A DNA stretch of 9,094 nt from Chloroflexota bacterium (GTDB lineage Bacteria; Chloroflexota; Ktedonobacteria; Ktedonobacterales; Ktedonobacteraceae). The position numbers were made by a program, and so were the translations under genes. This document shows positions 6,696-9,094 of this stretch, in pieces (the first letter of the stretch is position 1; the number at the start of each line of letters is the position of its first letter). The stretch is from the NCBI GenBank assembly GCA_005881995.1, contig VBHV01000125.1, forward strand, positions 1 to 9,094, in the 5' to 3' direction. Below the pieces are notes generated by a model. It saw only the letters and a list, made by a program, of their open reading frames with translations, ran no database searches and was not told where the DNA came from.

Positions 6696-6831
6696 TCCTT
6701 TCAGTCGCCTGACGCGCAGCATCTTCTTTTCAGCTTGCCTGACCGCAATAAGATACATCTTTTCCATATCCTAACATCGCTTGCATAGAGCGTCAACGTA
6801 TACTACCTTTCCGACTGCCTGACACGCAGTG
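6696..6831 (-). repeat. Three imperfect direct repeats of about 25 bp around the fur promoter
   Basis: Read on the minus strand, three segments share the pattern TGCG(N)GTCAGGC followed, after a short variable step, by TGAAAGG or a close variant. They lie at 6805-6831 (upstream of the -35), 6724-6750 and 6696-6720 (both downstream of the -10). The GCCTGAC cores (plus-strand reading) begin at 6707, 6737 and 6817, so they are 30 and 80 bp apart, near whole helical turns. The arrangement suits an operator set, perhaps for autoregulation; the binding protein is unknown. The two downstream copies are in the same reading phase and could also reflect a small local duplication. Confidence 0.6.
6768..6796 (-). 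promoter_or_regulatory. Predicted fur promoter
   Basis: On the minus strand TTGACG (6796-6791) and TAGGAT (6773-6768) are exactly 17 bases apart. Transcription should start near 6761. This lies downstream of the first in-frame ATG (6767), which argues against that codon as the start and leaves a leader of about 87 nt before the GTG at 6674. Confidence 0.55.
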
Positions 6832-6846
6832 CGTTGGCAGTCGGAA
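6809..6846. promoter_or_regulatory. Perfect 11-bp-arm palindrome upstream of fur
   Basis: TTCCGACTGCC (6809-6819) is the exact complement of GGCAGTCGGAA (6836-6846), with a 16-base spacer that itself contains the smaller dyad ACGCA-G-TGCGT (6824-6834). The left arm is part of the upstream copy of the fur repeat, and the right arm resembles that repeat in inverse orientation. No T-run follows on either strand, so it is not a typical intrinsic terminator. Its place, 12 bp upstream of the fur -35 and about 50 bp before the next promoter on the plus strand, suits a shared operator. Confidence 0.55.
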
Positions 6847-6895
6847 GAAGAGAAATACTCCCTCTCGTTCATTTCCTGTAGGAGCCGGGTTGTCC

Positions 6896-6923
6896 TTGCG
6901 ATAATCCATATATACGATACAAT
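6896..6923 (+). promoter_or_regulatory. Predicted promoter for the small gene and fdhD
   Basis: TTGCGA (6896-6901) and TACAAT (6918-6923) are separated by 16 bases. An overlapping alternative is TTGTCC (6890-6895) with TACGAT (6913-6918) at 17 bases. GATACAA occurs twice exactly one helical turn apart (6916-6922 and 6926-6932), covering the -10 and expected start, and could be an operator half-site pair. Confidence 0.45.
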
Positions 6924-6961
6924 ATGATACAAGGTGACATACTTTGAAAGGATAGGACGAG

Positions 6962-7231
6962 ATGGTTCGCTGGGAACATCGATACCTATTAGGAACGATG
7001 ATCTTTACCATTGCTGGCGACGTCGTGCGCGATTTCGATGAAGAATACGAGGCATGGAGCTGGTTGGAGCAAGAGGGATGGGGTCTGGTCGCCATAGAAC
7101 CACCCGATCCCGTACGGCCTGGAGTATGCAAGTACTACTTCAAACGCCAGAACGTACAGTCAACCTCCATAGGCGCCGCTCCTACCACTCAATCCCTTCC
7201 TGCCTATGAACAACGAGGAAAACGTCCATGA
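6962..7231 (+). CDS. Small hypothetical protein (possibly DUF4177-like), coupled to fdhD
   Basis: An 89-residue soluble protein. Residues 3-61 read as strand-helix-strand: WEHRYLLGTMIFTI, an acidic helix (DFDEEYEAWSWLEQEGW), then GLVAIEPPDP and KYYFKR. The pattern 'W-x-Y ... L-x-x-EGW-x-LVA ... Y-x-F/L-KR' recalls small DUF4177-type proteins; this is a resemblance by eye only. Residues 62-89 look disordered (Ser, Thr, Pro, Gln). The ATG has AAAGGA and AGGA within 15 bases upstream. Its stop codon overlaps the fdhD start as ATGA, so the two are translationally coupled and must share a transcript. A role linked to formate dehydrogenase or molybdenum enzymes is possible, but nothing in the protein itself shows it. 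Confidence 0.8.
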   Translation: MVRWEHRYLLGTMIFTIAGDVVRDFDEEYEAWSWLEQEGWGLVAIEPPDPVRPGVCKYYFKRQNVQSTSIGAAPTTQSLPAYEQRGKRP

Positions 7232-8100
7232 CCGTCCCACAGGTTCCGAATTTCTGGCGTTCCTTCCTCGATCCAGAGCGCATCATGAACGTTCAGGTCA
7301 CACACTGGCAAGACAACCAGCAGCACCAGCGCGAAGATCATCTCACCGTCGAAGAACCACTTGAGATCCGCCTCAACCAGCATAGCCTGGCTGTCATCAT
7401 GCGTACCCCTGGGCACGACCACGAACTGGCCCTCGGGTTTCTCCTCACCGAAGGCATTATCAAAACCCTCGATGACATACTTTTGATCCAGGATGGTATT
7501 GATGCTGATGGTCTCCCTCTGGCAAACGTCGTCGATGTGGCGTTACGCCCATCGTCTGCTGACCTTGCCGAGGCTTCCAACACCCCCGCCTTTCAACGGC
7601 ATTTCGCAGTCTCGGCAAGTTGTGGGCTATGCGGGAAAAATAGCATCGCCGACCTGCTGTGCAATATACCTCCTGTGGCAATAGATGATGCGCATATCCC
7701 CATCGGCGCTATCTACAATCTCGCATCCCAATTGCGAGCACAGCAAGACGTGTTTTCGCATACAGGAGGGTTGCACGCCGCCGGTCTCTTTACAGGTGCC
7801 GGAAAACTCAGCTTATTGCGCGAAGATGTTGGCCGCCACAACGCCGTCGATAAACTGATCGGGCATGGTTTGCTGCATCACACCCTCCCCTACACCCATC
7901 ATATCCTGCTAGTCAGTGGTCGCACCTCATTCGAGATCATCCAGAAGGCATTGTTCGCCCGCATCCCCTGTATCGCCGCCATCTCTGCCCCCTCCAGCCT
8001 CGCCGTTGAACTGGCCGATACCGGCGGTATCACCCTCATCGGCTTCTTGCGCGACCACTCCATGAACGTCTACACCCACCCTGAAAGGATCATCGAATAA
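7228..8100 (+). CDS. fdhD: FdhD, sulfur carrier protein for formate dehydrogenase activation
   Basis: A 290-residue cytoplasmic protein. FdhD takes sulfur from the cysteine desulfurase IscS and transfers it to the molybdenum or tungsten bis-MGD cofactor, which formate dehydrogenase needs for activity. Family signatures appear in order: EEPLEIRL (42-49), RTPGHDHELALGFLLTEG (59-76), the sulfur-transfer loop SCGLCGK with Cys132 and Cys135, TGGLHAAGLF (179-188), EDVGRHNAVDKLIG (199-212), SGRTSFEIIQKA (230-241), ISAPSSLAVELA (252-263) and RDHSMNVY (275-282). Length is normal. The ATG at 7228 has GAGGAA seven bases upstream and overlaps the preceding stop by four bases. An internal ATG at 7285 would drop a poorly conserved 19-residue N-terminus and remains possible. 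No formate dehydrogenase structural gene lies in the window, so its client is encoded elsewhere. Confidence 0.97.
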   Translation: MTVPQVPNFWRSFLDPERIMNVQVTHWQDNQQHQREDHLTVEEPLEIRLNQHSLAVIMRTPGHDHELALGFLLTEGIIKTLDDILLIQDGIDADGLPLANVVDVALRPSSADLAEASNTPAFQRHFAVSASCGLCGKNSIADLLCNIPPVAIDDAHIPIGAIYNLASQLRAQQDVFSHTGGLHAAGLFTGAGKLSLLREDVGRHNAVDKLIGHGLLHHTLPYTHHILLVSGRTSFEIIQKALFARIPCIAAISAPSSLAVELADTGGITLIGFLRDHSMNVYTHPERIIE

Positions 8101-8104
8101 CCTC

Positions 8105-8133
8105 TTGTCACATTCCACACACTCCGATATAAT
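8105..8133 (+). promoter_or_regulatory. Strong promoter giving a leaderless mnmE transcript
   Basis: TTGTCA (8105-8110) and a perfect TATAAT (8128-8133) stand exactly 17 bases apart in the 39-bp gap between fdhD and mnmE. Standard spacing puts the first transcribed base at about 8140, which is the A of the mnmE ATG. There is no Shine-Dalgarno sequence: the bases before the start are C-rich. Confidence 0.7.
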
Positions 8134-8139
8134 CCCCCT

Positions 8140-9094
8140 ATGCAGAATATCAGAAATGACACCATCGCAGCAATTGCCACACCACCAGGTTATGGCGGCA
8201 TCGGCGTGATTCGCGTCAGCGGCCCAGAAGCCTTTGCCCTTGTACTACCGCTCGTGCGCCGCCCCGCAGGCAACACCGACCTCCCGCCGTCGCACCTGCT
8301 CACCTACGGGCATATCGTCGTGCCAGGGACACAGGAAATACTCGACGAAACGCTGGTCACCTTCATGCAGGCCCCACATACCTACACACGTGAGGATATC
8401 GTAGAGATACATGGTCACGGTGGCCCCCTCGTCCTGCAGCGTATTCTTCGCCTCGTCCTGGCTCAGGGAGCCCGCATGGCCAATCCAGGTGAATTCACCA
8501 TGCGCGCGTTTCTCAATGGCAGACTTGACCTCGCCCAGGCTGAAGCCGTCATGGACCTCATCAGCTCGCAGACCGAAGTTGGCCAGCGCTTAGCCATGCA
8601 ACAACTGCAAGGCCGCATCTCCGAACAGGTCCAGCATGCCCGCCAAACTCTCCTTGGCGTTATTGCCCGCATTGAGGCCAGCATAGACTTTCCAGAGGAA
8701 GATGTGCCGACACCCCAGGCAGCCGAACTACTCCCTCTCATCCATACTGCCCGGCAGCAAGTCGACACCCTGCTCGCAGGCTCCGACCAGGGACGCCTCT
8801 ACCGGCAAGGGATCCGCACCGCCATCATTGGGCGACCCAACGTCGGCAAATCCAGCCTCCTCAATGCTCTCTTACGCAGCGAACGCGCCATCGTCACCCC
8901 CATTGCCGGCACAACTCGTGACACCGTCGAAGAGATCGCCAACCTGCGCGGCATCCCCCTGCACCTCATCGACACTGCCGGCATTACTCCAACCAGTGAC
9001 CCCGTTGAACAGATTGGTGTCGAACGTAGCCGGGCTGCCGCCGCCAGTGCTGATCTCATCCTACTCGTCTTTGACGGCGCCTCACCCCTGATCC
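8140..9094 (+). CDS. mnmE: MnmE (TrmE), tRNA-modification GTPase, 3' end beyond window
   Basis: The first 318 residues of a protein usually about 450-460 long; the frame is open to the window edge. MnmE with MnmG (GidA) installs the carboxymethylaminomethyl or related group on wobble uridine 34 of certain tRNAs, using a tetrahydrofolate one-carbon unit and GTP. The N-terminal folate-binding domain starts at [21 protein letters not shown] (8-28) and includes [15 protein letters not shown] (81-95) and [23 protein letters not shown] (115-137). The helical domain follows, then the G domain with P-loop GRPNVGKS (231-238), the G2 switch GTTRDT (257-262) and DTAG (278-281). The NKxD motif and the C-terminal CxGK motif lie beyond the edge. 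The ATG matches the family's normal N-terminus. No binding site precedes it, in line with a leaderless mRNA. The MnmG partner is not in view. Confidence 0.97.
   Translation, partial: MQNIRNDTIAAIATPPGYGGIGVIRVSGPEAFALVLPLVRRPAGNTDLPPSHLLTYGHIVVPGTQEILDETLVTFMQAPHTYTREDIVEIHGHGGPLVLQRILRLVLAQGARMANPGEFTMRAFLNGRLDLAQAEAVMDLISSQTEVGQRLAMQQLQGRISEQVQHARQTLLGVIARIEASIDFPEEDVPTPQAAELLPLIHTARQQVDTLLAGSDQGRLYRQGIRTAIIGRPNVGKSSLLNALLRSERAIVTPIAGTTRDTVEEIANLRGIPLHLIDTAGITPTSDPVEQIGVERSRAAAASADLILLVFDGASPLI

Noticed and set aside
6809..6846. Rho-independent terminator between fur and the small gene
   Set aside because: The hairpin is perfect, but no T-run follows on either strand, and it lies upstream of both divergent genes, where a terminator is not expected.

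Overview
The window looks like bacterial chromosome from a mid-GC, multilayered-regulation lineage. The style (a long XRE-TPR regulator, small zinc-motif proteins with no recognised family, long intergenic inverted repeats, a monofunctional penicillin-binding protein with many extracytoplasmic cysteines, FdhD and MnmE with strongly C-ending codons) suggests Ktedonobacteria (Chloroflexota). That placement is an inference from gene style, not a database match. No rRNA, tRNA, CRISPR array, transposase or phage gene is visible.

Layout. 14-1619 (+): two co-oriented unknown genes, the second carrying an HxxxCxxC zinc motif like that of anti-sigma factors. 1657-3003 (-): an XRE-family DNA-binding protein with a C-terminal TPR sensor array, convergent with the first pair. 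3004-3543: the only long gene-free stretch. It holds the regulator's promoter, an imperfect inverted repeat of about 158 bp (MITE- or REP-like), an extended -10 promoter firing the other way, and a two-tier RNA stem-loop that fills most of the 5' leader of the next gene. 3544-6223 (+): a PAP2-superfamily membrane phosphatase homologue followed by a transpeptidase-type penicillin-binding protein, a plausible cell-wall pair (lipid carrier recycling and peptidoglycan cross-linking). 6234-6674 (-): a Fur-family metalloregulator, whose promoter and leader carry three copies of a repeat of about 25 bp and a perfect 11-bp-arm palindrome. 6962-8100 (+): a small unknown protein translationally coupled (ATGA overlap) to FdhD, the sulfur carrier protein for formate dehydrogenase. 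8140-9094 (+): the 5' two thirds of mnmE, a tRNA-modification GTPase, cut by the window edge and apparently transcribed as a leaderless mRNA.

Most genes are ordinary housekeeping or regulatory types. The most original signals are non-coding: the structured leader before the PAP2/PBP pair, the repeat and palindrome cluster controlling fur, the leaderless mnmE start, and the long inverted repeat. The PAP2 protein also lacks the arginines that normally hold the phosphate. I see no clear evidence of a complete new multi-gene system.
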